Assembly: GCA_023395395.1 (NCBI GenBank)
Contig: JAEWZH010000018.1
Span: 1-64,000 of the forward strand
Direction: 5' to 3'
DNA from: Bacteroidota bacterium
GTDB taxonomy: Bacteria > Bacteroidota > Bacteroidia > Bacteroidales > Porphyromonadaceae
DNA length: 64,000 bases
Part shown: piece by piece, positions 1 through 8,128 of the stretch
How positions within the stretch are numbered: position 1 is the stretch's first letter
Layout of the letters: every line of letters starts with the position of its first letter
Notes under the pieces: model-generated
What the model was told of the DNA's origin: nothing
What the model saw: only the letters and a program-made list of their open reading frames with translations
Database searches by the model: none
Translations under genes and position numbers: made by a program

Positions 1-351
1 CAACACAAGACAGACCTCTCAGGAGCCATCTTCCACAGCGACAGAGGTAGCCGGTATGTATCAAGCAGGATGACCAATTATCAAGCAGAGTCAGGGATGA
101 TTACGAGTGTGACCCAAACAGGTGACCCGCTCCACAACGCCATGGCAGAGCGACTTAACGGCACCATCAAAAACGACTGGCTGTACAACTACGAGAGCCT
201 AAGCTTTGAGGAGACACAGAAAAGTATAGCTGAGTCAATAAAACTGTATAATACAGCTCGCCCCCACCGCGCCATCGGCATGATACTACCCATGCAGATG
301 CTACTGCCACAGCACCAAAACCCGCTCACGAAGCGGACTAATGTCGCTTGA
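1..351 (+). CDS. IS3-family transposase (OrfB), C-terminal part, cut by window edge
   Basis: This is the last ~116 codons of a DDE (rve) transposase; the reading frame is open from base 1. Near the start it reads HSDRGSRYVS, the motif around the second catalytic Asp of IS3 OrfB proteins. Further on come MAERLNGTIKNDWL, which carries the catalytic Glu, and LYNTARPHRAIG, the usual end of the integrase core. The visible part has no frameshift or internal stop, so the copy may be intact upstream of the window. It faces a decayed relative on the opposite strand (708-1175) across a repeat array. The family call is firm; the IS name is not known to me. Confidence 0.88.
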   Translation, partial: QHKTDLSGAIFHSDRGSRYVSSRMTNYQAESGMITSVTQTGDPLHNAMAERLNGTIKNDWLYNYESLSFEETQKSIAESIKLYNTARPHRAIGMILPMQMLLPQHQNPLTKRTNVA

Positions 352-361
352 TTATATGACG

Positions 362-403
362 CACGAGCTCGCCCGCCCCTAAGAGGGGGGGCGGCGGCTC
401 GTG
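362..403 (+). terminator. GC-rich hairpin after the IS3 transposase
   Basis: CACGAGC (362-368) pairs with GCTCGTG (397-403), and the G/C-rich inner arms extend the stem. It begins 11 bases after the transposase stop codon. No clear T-run follows, so it could be a terminator of the IS transcript or part of the IS end. Confidence 0.45.
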
Positions 404-429
404 GGCTCCGTCCGTAATCTGCGCAAAAA

Positions 430-543
430 TATCTGTATTTGTGTACCCATTCAGGGTTAGAGGACACAGTGTGTGTACACATTGAGGATTGCAAAAATGA
501 AGTGTATACAATAATAGGAGTAACAAACAAACTGTGTACTATT
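430..543 (-). repeat. Conserved array tail, copy 1
   Basis: The reverse complement of this stretch aligns with 22808-22925: both start GGTATTCCTGAAAATAGTAC at the array edge, continue through a shared CAGTTTGTTTGTTA block, and keep several TACAC motifs and TGTCC near the far end, with point differences and small gaps. It therefore looks like a tail module attached to the CTCTATAGAG arrays. No gene is seen in it. Confidence 0.7.
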
Positions 544-707
544 TTCAGGAATACCATAATAGAGCGGACATCTTTCCTCTATAGAGCGGACATCTTTCCT
601 CTATAGAGCGGTCAGATTTTCTCTATAGAGCGGATGTCTTTTCTCTATAGAGCAGTCAGATTTTCTCTATAGAGCGAAACTGTCTACTCTATTATGGTAT
701 TCCTGAA
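544..707. repeat. CTCTATAGAG array 1 (7 units, 22-bp period) with terminal inverted repeats
   Basis: Decamer units start at 555, 577, 599, 621, 643, 665 and 687, exactly 22 bp apart. The five inner ones are perfect CTCTATAGAG palindromes; the two end units are CATAATAGAG and CTCTATTATG. Spacers are 12 bp and not identical (for example GGTCAGATTTT and GGATGTCTTTT cores). Bases 544-564 and 687-707 are perfect 21-bp inverted repeats, giving the whole block the architecture of a small inverted-repeat element. It lies between two converging IS3 copies. Confidence 0.92.
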
Positions 708-1175
708 GGGAGGGTTCCTATGCTCTTGGTCTATAGTAGACATCGGAGACTTAAGCCCTAAAGACCTGTGTGGTAGAGCGTTATTATAAAGCTCTATAGT
801 CTTTTTGAGGGTCTCTCGGGGCTCCTCGAAACTGAGCACTTCGTAGTTGTACAGCCAGTCTTTTTTGATGGTTCCAAATAACTCGTTGCACATCTTCAGT
901 AAAACCGGTGTGCTGATCTTTGGGGGTGCTTGACGAATATAAGATACAACAGTGAAGCATCGCGGATGCCTTCATCCCTCTGTCCATTGTCCAGGGGCAT
1001 ACTTATGGAAGCCCGAACGGCTTACTTTCGGGGTGACACAAAGTCGCTTCCAGGAAAACTTCTTGCCCTCTAGCCTCTGCTCCCCAAGCATCTTCAGGGC
1101 TTCGGATCGGCCTTTTTTAGATCGATACCGTATCTCTTTGCCACATACCAAGACAACTCGATTTCTACAGAGTAG
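708..1175 (-). pseudogene. Decayed IS3 transposase, relic A
   Basis: On the minus strand, 708-893 still encodes an IS3 OrfB C-terminus (GTIKKDWLYNYEVLSFEE, then ELYNNALPHRSLG), clearly the same family as the copy at 1-351. Beyond it, 960-1175 encodes pieces of the OrfB N-terminus in broken frames, including a VSRSGFHKY-like segment. The catalytic core between them is missing and orfA is not recognisable. The end next to the repeat array (708-760) is nearly identical to the corresponding end of relic B at 34291. No functional product is expected. The 120 bases after it, up to the next gene, show nothing recognisable. Confidence 0.8.
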
Positions 1176-1294
1176 TGTAGGTTATGATGCCGAATCGTTT
1201 CTTGTTATTTCCCAATAACTTCATATAAGCTCATAACGACTTGTTTCAGCAATTATTAGTAAATTGCGGGTGAAATTAACTGAAATGCTGTGGT

Positions 1295-2767
1295 ATGAGT
1301 TGGAGTATTTTGGGGAATATATTATTGGCAATCATAGTAATAGGTATTATTTTTGTCATTATACTAGAGAATAGAAATCCACACAAGGCTGTAGGATGGC
1401 TAATCATATTAGTGCTCTTACCTGGTGTGGGGGTGTTGTTGTACGCTCTATTGGGGCGTGAAAAACGTCATCTCCGCAAAATCAATAGACATGTACCTGA
1501 GCGATTTGATCTCAACGAAACCCCAGCAGTGTTAGGAGAAGAGAGCGAAGAAGAGGTTGTACCTGAGCGATATGAACTACTCTACAATCTCATCTACTCA
1601 GAGACGCTGGGGAGCATGCTTAAGGCAGATGAAGTAGCGACCTTTACCAACGGTGTGGATAAGTTGTATGCCCTATTGGAAGATATCAAAGCCGCAAAGG
1701 AATTTATTCATATAGAATATTACCGATTTTTGGATGATAAGTCGGGAAAACTCCTAGCAAAAGCCCTTAAAGAAAAAGCTGCTGAGGGGGTTAAGGTGCG
1801 TCTGCTCTGTGACTACGTGGGGAGTTTTACAACACGTAATTCTTTTTTCTCTGATCTCAAAAAGCATGGTGTAGAGGTAAGGCAATTTCTCAAAGTGGTA
1901 TTCCCCTCTCTCAGAAGTGATATTAATTTTCGTAACCACCGTAAAATAGTGGTGATCGATCGTAATATCGGCTATCTAGGGGGGATGAACATTGCCGATC
2001 ATTATACTTTTGGAAATAGGAGAGGGACTTGGAAAGATGCCCACTTTAGGATTACCGGTCTTGCGGTGAATGGCCTTCAGTCTATTTTTATGTCAGATTG
2101 GTATGTGGCGAGTAAGATAGCACTCTCCTATGACTATTTTATTGATCCAGCAAATATTCAGTCCATTGTAGCTCAGAATTTTTCTGATGGCTACACGAAG
2201 GCTCCAAAAGTCAGCCAAGTGCAGATGCAGACCTTTACTAGTGGTCCCACTAGTATGTTTCGTACCTTGCAACAAGCTTGGTGTCGTAGTATCTACGAAG
2301 CGAAAGAGCGCATATATATCGAAACCCCGTACTTTTTGCCGACCGAAGCACTCAATAAAGCCCTTTTGGGAGCTGCTCTAAGTGGTGTAGAGGTAATCAT
2401 GGTATTACCTTGGAAAAATGACTCTTTCTTTGTAAAATATGCGATGCAATCCTACTACGAAGGGTTGATGGAGGCTGGTATAAAGCTCTATAAATATGAC
2501 GGAGAGTTTAATCATTCCAAGCTGATGACGATTGATGGTGAGATTTGCTTTATAGGTTCGGCAAATATGGACTTTAGGAGCCTTGAGCATAATTTTGAAA
2601 TCACATCTTTGGTTTACGATCGCTCCTTTGCTCTTCAGATTGAAAATTTAATCAAGCAGGATATTGAGACAAATTGTGTTCCTTTTGATCTGAAGAGATG
2701 GAAAAAGCGTAACTTCCCACTTAGATTTACGCAATCATTCTTTAGGCTTTTCTCTCCACTGATGTAA
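1295..2767 (+). CDS. cls: Cardiolipin synthase (phospholipase D family)
   Basis: This 490-residue membrane protein is expected to condense phosphatidylglycerol into cardiolipin at the inner membrane. Two hydrophobic segments at residues 5-23 and 35-53 precede two PLD catalytic motifs, HRKIVVID (215-222) followed by GGMN, and HSKLMTID (407-414) followed by GSANMD. That layout and length match bacterial Cls. The gene stands alone; its TAA stop lies inside the first repeat of the downstream Pho box, so the phosphate promoter starts directly at its end. No good TAnnTTTG promoter was found upstream (TAAATTG at 1260-1266 is a poor match). Confidence 0.93.
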   Translation: MSWSILGNILLAIIVIGIIFVIILENRNPHKAVGWLIILVLLPGVGVLLYALLGREKRHLRKINRHVPERFDLNETPAVLGEESEEEVVPERYELLYNLIYSETLGSMLKADEVATFTNGVDKLYALLEDIKAAKEFIHIEYYRFLDDKSGKLLAKALKEKAAEGVKVRLLCDYVGSFTTRNSFFSDLKKHGVEVRQFLKVVFPSLRSDINFRNHRKIVVIDRNIGYLGGMNIADHYTFGNRRGTWKDAHFRITGLAVNGLQSIFMSDWYVASKIALSYDYFIDPANIQSIVAQNFSDGYTKAPKVSQVQMQTFTSGPTSMFRTLQQAWCRSIYEAKERIYIETPYFLPTEALNKALLGAALSGVEVIMVLPWKNDSFFVKYAMQSYYEGLMEAGIKLYKYDGEFNHSKLMTIDGEICFIGSANMDFRSLEHNFEITSLVYDRSFALQIENLIKQDIETNCVPFDLKRWKKRNFPLRFTQSFFRLFSPLM

Positions 2768-2819
2768 CATTATTGTAACGTTAGTGCAACGCTATAGATA
2801 TACCATCTTATTACCTTTG
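2763..2819 (+). promoter_or_regulatory. Pho box and -7 element of the pst operon
   Basis: Three direct repeats, TGTAAC (2763), TGTAAC (2774) and TGCAAC (2785), lie exactly 11 bp apart, followed by the Bacteroidetes -7 element TACCTTTG at 2812-2819. Eleven-base direct repeats upstream of the core promoter are the hallmark of PhoB binding sites in other bacteria. No -33 TTTG is visible, as expected for an activator-dependent promoter. The downstream operon ends in a phoB/phoR pair, so autoregulation is likely. Confidence 0.8.
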
Positions 2820-2905
2820 CATCAGAAAAGAAATGTGAGGGGAATGTCTTGGGTCGACCTAGTGAGTGTGACGACACCTCCTCATGCAATATTCATAAGA
2901 AGATA

Positions 2906-3973
2906 ATGATAAGTATGAAATTGATGAGATTGTCGGTTATTGCAGTAGCAACTATTGTATTGCTCACATCATGTGGTGGTGGAAAGGTGTCACTTAGTGG
3001 TGCTGGAGCTACATTCCCTGCACCATTCTATAGTGACGCTACGAAGCAGTATGGTGAGGAGACAGGTGTTCGCGTGAGCTATGGTGCCACAGGCAGTGGA
3101 GCTGGAATCCGCAATCTACAAGACTTGACTGTAGACTTTGGAGGGACTGATGTATTCCTATCAGATGGAGAAATGGCTGGAATGCCGGGAGAGGTGATAC
3201 ATATTCCTACTTGTATTGGAGGCGTTGTGATGGGTTATAATCTCCCTAACGTAGCCGAGCTCAACCTCACTCCTACTATTGTGACTAAGATGTATACAGG
3301 AGAAATAAGCAATTGGAATGATCCACAGATAGCAGCCATCAATCCAGGCGTAGTATTTCCAGACCAAGCTATCACTCCTGTATACCGCAGTGAGGGTAGT
3401 GGTACCACTGCTGTATTCTCAGGCTTTATGAGTGCTGTAGACTCTATATGGGCTACCACTTTCAGTGAGGGGAAGTCGATTGACTTTGCCAATGGGATTG
3501 CGGCAAAGGGTAATCCTGGGGTTGCTGGAGTAATCAATGAAACTGTAGGCTCAATAGGTTATTTGGGTTCAGAGTATACCTTGGCACTCAATATCCCTTC
3601 AGCTAAGATGCTCAATAGCTCTGGTAATTATGTGGATGCTAACATGGAAAGTATCTCACTGAGTGGGGATGTCTCCGATATGCCTGATGATACACGTAAG
3701 ATTATTTCCAACTCCGCAAACCCCAATGCGTATCCAATTAGTACCTTCACTTGGGTAATCATCTATAAAGAGCAGTCCTACAACAATAGGAGCGTAGAGC
3801 AAGCTAAAGCACTACAGAATTTCCTCTTATATATGGTAGGAGACAAAGGTGCAGAGAGTGCAAGCAAGACACACTTCTCTCCTCTCCCTGCCACAGCAAG
3901 AGCTAAAGCAGAGGCAGCTATCAATAGTATGACCTATGGTGGTGAGCTCTTGAAAAATCTTCAAGTGCACTAA
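2906..3973 (+). CDS. pstS: Phosphate ABC transporter substrate-binding lipoprotein
   Basis: PstS captures inorganic phosphate for the PstCAB importer. The protein begins with a lipoprotein signal peptide ending LLTSC (Cys 23 from this start), so it should be anchored to a membrane facing the periplasm. Phosphate-contact motifs of the family are present: GATFP, GSGAGI, DVFLS and RSEGSGTT. ATG codons at 2906 and 2915 both give a sensible signal peptide; a longer TTG start at 2849 would spoil it. It is first in the pst-pho operon, directly behind the Pho box, and followed by a hairpin that probably keeps its expression above that of the membrane components. Confidence 0.93.
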   Translation: MISMKLMRLSVIAVATIVLLTSCGGGKVSLSGAGATFPAPFYSDATKQYGEETGVRVSYGATGSGAGIRNLQDLTVDFGGTDVFLSDGEMAGMPGEVIHIPTCIGGVVMGYNLPNVAELNLTPTIVTKMYTGEISNWNDPQIAAINPGVVFPDQAITPVYRSEGSGTTAVFSGFMSAVDSIWATTFSEGKSIDFANGIAAKGNPGVAGVINETVGSIGYLGSEYTLALNIPSAKMLNSSGNYVDANMESISLSGDVSDMPDDTRKIISNSANPNAYPISTFTWVIIYKEQSYNNRSVEQAKALQNFLLYMVGDKGAESASKTHFSPLPATARAKAEAAINSMTYGGELLKNLQVH

Positions 3974-3988
3974 GCCTCAGTAAGAAGT

Positions 3989-4060
3989 AAAGTGGTGAGC
4001 GGTAATAGTAGCTGTAATAGGATACTAACTACGGTTCGCCACTTTCCTTTTATCTTTTTG
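3989..4060 (+). terminator. Hairpin between pstS and pstC (partial terminator)
   Basis: The arm starting AAAGTGGTGA (3989-4004) pairs, with a few mismatches and G-U pairs, with the arm ending CGCCACTTT (4030-4045), and a T-rich run follows. It sits inside an operon, so an attenuator that raises pstS over pstCAB is more likely than a full stop. Confidence 0.6.
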
Positions 4061-4071
4061 CTCTTCATTGA

Positions 4072-4923
4072 ATGAAAGACAAGTTGTTCAATTTGCTACT
4101 CACGCTCTCAGGGGTAGTAATTATTATGATTGCAGGAGGTATACTCTATGCCCTAACGAGTCAGAGTATACCGGCTATACAGGAGTATGGTCTTTGGCAA
4201 TTTATTACCTCTGCGCAGTGGTCAGATAAGGAGAATGTCTTTGGTGCCCTCCCTTTTATCACCGGGACTTTGATGACCTCGGTATTGGCTCTTTTATTTT
4301 GTATCCCATTTTCTCTTTCGGTAGCTTTATTTACGGGTGAGTACTTCAGAGGGACTAAAATAGCGTTAGTAGTCGGTACAGTAGTAGACTTACTCGCTGG
4401 TATTCCATCAATTGTATACGGTTTATGGGGCTTTTATACCTTGCGCCCACTGATGATAAGTATGGGGGTGAATGACCAGGGTATGGGTATACTGCTCGCT
4501 TCTCTTGTGCTCGCAATAATGATTATACCCTATGCTTCGTCATTGAGCTCAGAATTTATTAGTATGGTGCAAAATGAACTAAAGGAAGGAGCTTATAGTT
4601 TGGGGGCTACTCGTCTGGAGGTAATCAGACGTGTTTCGATGCCAGCTGCAGGCAGCGGTATACTTGCTGCCTATATCCTTGCTTTTGGTCGTGCTCTCGG
4701 GGAGACAATGGCTGTGACTATGTTGATTGGGAATACAAAAAATATTCCCCTGAGCCTTAGGGATACAGGTGATACGATGGCAAGTTTGATTGCCAATCAA
4801 TTCGGAGAGGCTTCAGATCTTAAGTTGAGCTCTCTCTTTGCCATTGGATTTCTTCTATTCCTCATCACGGCTCTCATCAATCTCTTCGCTAAGGGTGTGA
4901 TTAAGCGTGTCAAAAATAAGTAG
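4072..4923 (+). CDS. pstC: Phosphate ABC transporter permease PstC
   Basis: One of the two inner-membrane channel subunits of the phosphate importer. The 283-residue protein has a hydrophobic N-terminal helix (8-28), further membrane segments from about residue 62, and the ABC-permease EAA loop near residues 171-205 (KEGAYSLGATRLEVIRR, then AFGRALGETMAV) that docks on PstB. It follows pstS after the hairpin; pstA begins 7 bases after its stop, so the two should be cotranslated in similar amounts. Confidence 0.93.
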   Translation: MKDKLFNLLLTLSGVVIIMIAGGILYALTSQSIPAIQEYGLWQFITSAQWSDKENVFGALPFITGTLMTSVLALLFCIPFSLSVALFTGEYFRGTKIALVVGTVVDLLAGIPSIVYGLWGFYTLRPLMISMGVNDQGMGILLASLVLAIMIIPYASSLSSEFISMVQNELKEGAYSLGATRLEVIRRVSMPAAGSGILAAYILAFGRALGETMAVTMLIGNTKNIPLSLRDTGDTMASLIANQFGEASDLKLSSLFAIGFLLFLITALINLFAKGVIKRVKNK

Positions 4924-4930
4924 CCGACCT

Positions 4931-5827
4931 ATGAGCAAGACAAATATTGATCAGATCGCTAGACGTTCGGGCAATTCCAAATTGAGAGATACCCTGAGTA
5001 GGGGGGTATTCTTTACCGTAATCCTATTTAGTCTGCTTACTGCAGTACCATTACTCTCTATCCTGTTGGATCTTATCATTAAAGGATGGAGACAACTTAA
5101 TATAGGACTATTCACTGAAGTCGTGCCTACCTCCATGGAGGCAATGTTTGCGAGACAGACTGACGATGTCATCCCCGGTGGAGTCTTGAATGGGATTACC
5201 GGTACCTTAGTGATGCTTAGTATTGCGATGATTCTCTCTATCCCTATCGGGTTATTCGGAGGCATCTACTTAGCTGAAAAAAAAGATGCAAAAATTGCTA
5301 ATGTGGTGCGCACACTTACGGATATACTACAGGGGATTCCTAGTATTGTTTGGGGAATAGTCGTCTATATGTTGGTGGTGAAAGCGATGAATAGCTACAG
5401 TGCACTTGCCGGAGGCGTTGCACTTGGCTTCATGATGATTCCTATGATTATTAGAAGCACAGAAGAGGGGCTATTGATGATACCGGAGACACTAAAAGAG
5501 GCAGGACTCGCCCTTGGTGGTTCATATACTGCTGTGATGTTTAAAGTAATTATCCCTAGTGCATTCGGGAGTCTTTTCACAGGTATCCTACTCGCAGTGT
5601 CAAGAGTAATGGGAGAGACAGCTCCTTTGATGGTTACAGCTCTAGGCGCAACTTATGTGCACTGGGATATTTCTAAACCAATGAGTGCGATTAGTTTGCT
5701 GATATGGGAGTTCTACAACGATCCAAACTTGGCTGACCTTGTATGGTCTTCGTCACTACTATTGCTGTTCCTTATCCTTGGGATGAATCTACTAGCAAAA
5801 ACTGTAGCTGCTAAGTGGAGAATATAA
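4931..5827 (+). CDS. pstA: Phosphate ABC transporter permease PstA
   Basis: Second channel subunit of the phosphate importer, 298 residues from the ATG at 4931. A GTG at 4907, overlapping pstC, is possible but adds only a short polar stretch. A hydrophobic helix near the N-terminus is followed by a large periplasmic loop and the permease domain; the EAA-type loop reads KEAGLALGGSYTAVMFKV and ends SRVMGETAPL. It lies between pstC and pstB in the same operon and pairs with PstC in the membrane. Confidence 0.92.
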   Translation: MSKTNIDQIARRSGNSKLRDTLSRGVFFTVILFSLLTAVPLLSILLDLIIKGWRQLNIGLFTEVVPTSMEAMFARQTDDVIPGGVLNGITGTLVMLSIAMILSIPIGLFGGIYLAEKKDAKIANVVRTLTDILQGIPSIVWGIVVYMLVVKAMNSYSALAGGVALGFMMIPMIIRSTEEGLLMIPETLKEAGLALGGSYTAVMFKVIIPSAFGSLFTGILLAVSRVMGETAPLMVTALGATYVHWDISKPMSAISLLIWEFYNDPNLADLVWSSSLLLLFLILGMNLLAKTVAAKWRI

Positions 5828-5851
5828 TACATATTAGATTGATAATTAATT

Positions 5852-6694
5852 ATGAGCGATACAAATAATACTCCACTGGGAGGTATTCCTGTTGCTGATG
5901 GATTGTTAGCTATGCCGTCAATATCTGGAGATGAATTACCACCAATCATTGAAGTAAAGAATCTATCGGTATCCTATAGTCCCGAGAAAAAGGCAATCAA
6001 GAATGTGAATGTCACCATTTATAAAAACTTGATTACTGCTGTAATGGGCCCTAGTGGGTGTGGCAAGAGTACTTTGCTACGTACTATCAATCGTATGCAC
6101 GACCTCTATCCATCTATTAAGGTGGAGGGACAGATATGGATTGGTGGTGAGGATATGCTTTCGATGGATCCCATGCTGGCTCGTCGTAGAGCAGGTATGG
6201 TGTTCCAGCGTCCAAATCCTTTTCCCACAATGTCAATTGAAGAAAATGTCTTAGCGGGCTATAAGTTAAATGGTATCAAGCTGACTAAAGATGAGCGTGA
6301 AGAGATAGTGCAGACCAGTCTGGAGAGTGTCGCCCTTTGGGATGAAGTTAAAGACTCAATGAAGAAACGTGGTTCTTTCCTCTCCGGAGGTCAGCAACAG
6401 AGACTTTGCATAGCACGTGCATTAGCCCTTCGCCCAGAAGTGCTATTGATGGACGAACCTACTTCAGCTCTTGACCCAATCTCTACTAATAGAGTGGAGG
6501 AGCTAATCTTTGAATTGAAAAAACAATACACGATTGTCATCGTTACTCATAATATGAGCCAGGCCGCTAGACTTTCAGATAAGTCAGTTTTTATGTATCT
6601 TGGGGAACTAATCGAGTACGGCGATACCGCCCAGATGTTTACTAAGCCTAAACATAAGCAGACGGAGGACTACTTGACAGGAGTATTCAGTTAA
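5852..6694 (+). CDS. pstB: Phosphate ABC transporter ATPase PstB
   Basis: The cytoplasmic ATPase that drives phosphate import through PstC/PstA. It shows Walker A GPSGCGKS (66-73), Q-loop Gln119 in [12 protein letters not shown] signature LSGGQQQR (177-184) and Walker B LLMDEP with the catalytic Glu at 202. The RPNPFP motif after the Q-loop is characteristic of PstB. About 30 residues of low-complexity sequence precede the ATPase core, slightly longer than usual. It is fourth in the operon and probably also signals phosphate status to PhoR together with PhoU. Confidence 0.95.
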   Translation: MSDTNNTPLGGIPVADGLLAMPSISGDELPPIIEVKNLSVSYSPEKKAIKNVNVTIYKNLITAVMGPSGCGKSTLLRTINRMHDLYPSIKVEGQIWIGGEDMLSMDPMLARRRAGMVFQRPNPFPTMSIEENVLAGYKLNGIKLTKDEREEIVQTSLESVALWDEVKDSMKKRGSFLSGGQQQRLCIARALALRPEVLLMDEPTSALDPISTNRVEELIFELKKQYTIVIVTHNMSQAARLSDKSVFMYLGELIEYGDTAQMFTKPKHKQTEDYLTGVFS

Positions 6695-6720
6695 TTACTA
6701 ACGGTCAGATACCATTTGAT

Positions 6721-7440
6721 ATGAATAAAAACCCTTTTACTAATCATATAAAGGATCAGCAGCTACAGATACTGCTCAATCAATTTGAGATGATTTCCAA
6801 GAATACCCTTATTCAGCTTTCGGTGCTGAAACAGCTGTTCGATGAGCCAAAAAGTAAGGAGCTATACGAGGAGGCACTAGCCAATGAGATAATTATCGAC
6901 CGACTGGAGGTGAAAATCCGAGAAGAGGTTGCGTTCTCTATTTTCAAATTTTCCCCTGTGGCAGAAGATCTAAGACGTATCATCGCCTATCAAGATCTTA
7001 CGACCAATCTTGAACGTATTGGTGACATGGTACTCAATGTCATCCGGTTTGTGAGGGAAACTCCTCTCAATGATCCGAAGTTGTATGAAGTGCGCTTAGA
7101 GATTATCCAGATGATAGATCATGTGACTCAGATGATTCGTAATGCGATTATGTCCTTTACAAGTGGCTCATTAGATGCTGCCTATGCAGTTATCAAGAGC
7201 GATGATGAAATGGATGAAATGTATCATCAGATGAAAGCTAGTCTCTGTAAACTATTCTCTCAAAGGGAACTTACTTCTGAGGAGGTGAACAATTTGCTCG
7301 CTCTCGAAGGAGTAGGGCACAATCTGGAGCGCTGTGGGGACAGTGCGACTAACATTGCGGAATCAACAATTTATCTTGTAAAAGGAAGGGATATTAGGCA
7401 TGTCAAAGAAGATGACAACACAGAAAATACTAGTCGTTGA
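6721..7440 (+). CDS. phoU: Phosphate-specific transport regulator PhoU
   Basis: PhoU links the Pst transporter to the PhoR kinase and represses the Pho response when phosphate is plentiful. The 239-residue protein is all alpha-helical in appearance, with the duplicated three-helix bundle; the metal-binding-type motifs appear as LERIGDMVLN in the first half and LERCGDSATNIAE in the second. It follows pstB after 26 bases, and its 3' end overlaps the start of phoB, so regulator and PhoU are translationally linked. Confidence 0.93.
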   Translation: MNKNPFTNHIKDQQLQILLNQFEMISKNTLIQLSVLKQLFDEPKSKELYEEALANEIIIDRLEVKIREEVAFSIFKFSPVAEDLRRIIAYQDLTTNLERIGDMVLNVIRFVRETPLNDPKLYEVRLEIIQMIDHVTQMIRNAIMSFTSGSLDAAYAVIKSDDEMDEMYHQMKASLCKLFSQRELTSEEVNNLLALEGVGHNLERCGDSATNIAESTIYLVKGRDIRHVKEDDNTENTSR

Positions 7441-8101
7441 TGACGAAAAAGATATCACTGATATTCTCAAATTTAATCTAGAGTATGAAGGATTTGAAGT
7501 AACTGCTGCCACATCGGCAGAGCAAGCTTTAGAACTACTTGATGGAGGCTTTGCTCTTTTGATACTTGACGTGATGATGGGGGGTATGACTGGTTTTACG
7601 ATGGCTGATCAACTTCGCAAGGGGGGAGATCAGATACCAATCATCTTCTTAACAGCGAAAGATACCGAGAATGATATGCTGACAGGTTTTTCGATCGGAG
7701 GCGATGACTATGTTAAGAAACCTTTCTCTATCAAAGAACTAGTGGCACGCGTACACAGTGTTCTCAACAGAGCAAACGCTAATAAGATTGTAAGGAAAGA
7801 GACTTCACATCTGCTTGTGCGTGGTCCACTTACTATAGATTTGGATGCAATGAAGGTAAGCATTCCGGAAGGAGAGGTCGAAGTCACCAAAACGGAGTAT
7901 GATATCCTGAAACTTCTCATTTCGAACGAAGGACGGATATTCTCAAGGACAGAGATATTGGATGCGGTATGGCCTGACAATAGTGTCGTGCTTGAGCGGA
8001 CGGTTGATGTACATATCGCTCGACTTCGGAAAAAACTCCGCGATAGTGGCAATTGCATTGTCAATCGTGTAGGATTTGGATATACTTTTAGATCAGAGTG
8101 A
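7412..8101 (+). CDS. phoB: OmpR-family response regulator, PhoB-like
   Basis: DNA-binding regulator predicted to read the Pho box at 2763. The receiver domain starts KILVVDDEKD; the phospho-acceptor is the Asp of LLILDVMM (Asp53 from this start) and the conserved Lys precedes PF in YVKKPF. The C-terminal winged helix includes TKTEYDILKLL and VLERTVDVHIARLRKKL. An in-frame ATG at 7400 would add four residues; both starts lie inside phoU. Position between phoU and phoR makes the PhoB role much more likely than another OmpR-type function, but this is inferred from context. Confidence 0.88.
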   Translation: MTTQKILVVDDEKDITDILKFNLEYEGFEVTAATSAEQALELLDGGFALLILDVMMGGMTGFTMADQLRKGGDQIPIIFLTAKDTENDMLTGFSIGGDDYVKKPFSIKELVARVHSVLNRANANKIVRKETSHLLVRGPLTIDLDAMKVSIPEGEVEVTKTEYDILKLLISNEGRIFSRTEILDAVWPDNSVVLERTVDVHIARLRKKLRDSGNCIVNRVGFGYTFRSE

Positions 8102-8128
8102 TCCTACTCGTTATTTTTTATCGAACCT

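Noticed and set aside
544..707. CRISPR array interpretation of the regular repeats
   Set aside because: The repeat is only 10 bp and the spacer 12 bp, spacers resemble each other, and no cas genes are in the window. The pattern is better described as a palindromic minisatellite or MITE.
952..1218. Plus-strand 88-codon frame
   Set aside because: It is the antisense of the IS3 relic on the minus strand and has no recognisable domain.
2849..2905. Upstream TTG start for pstS
   Set aside because: It would put a polar extension before the lipoprotein signal peptide; ATG 2906/2915 fits the lipobox distance.
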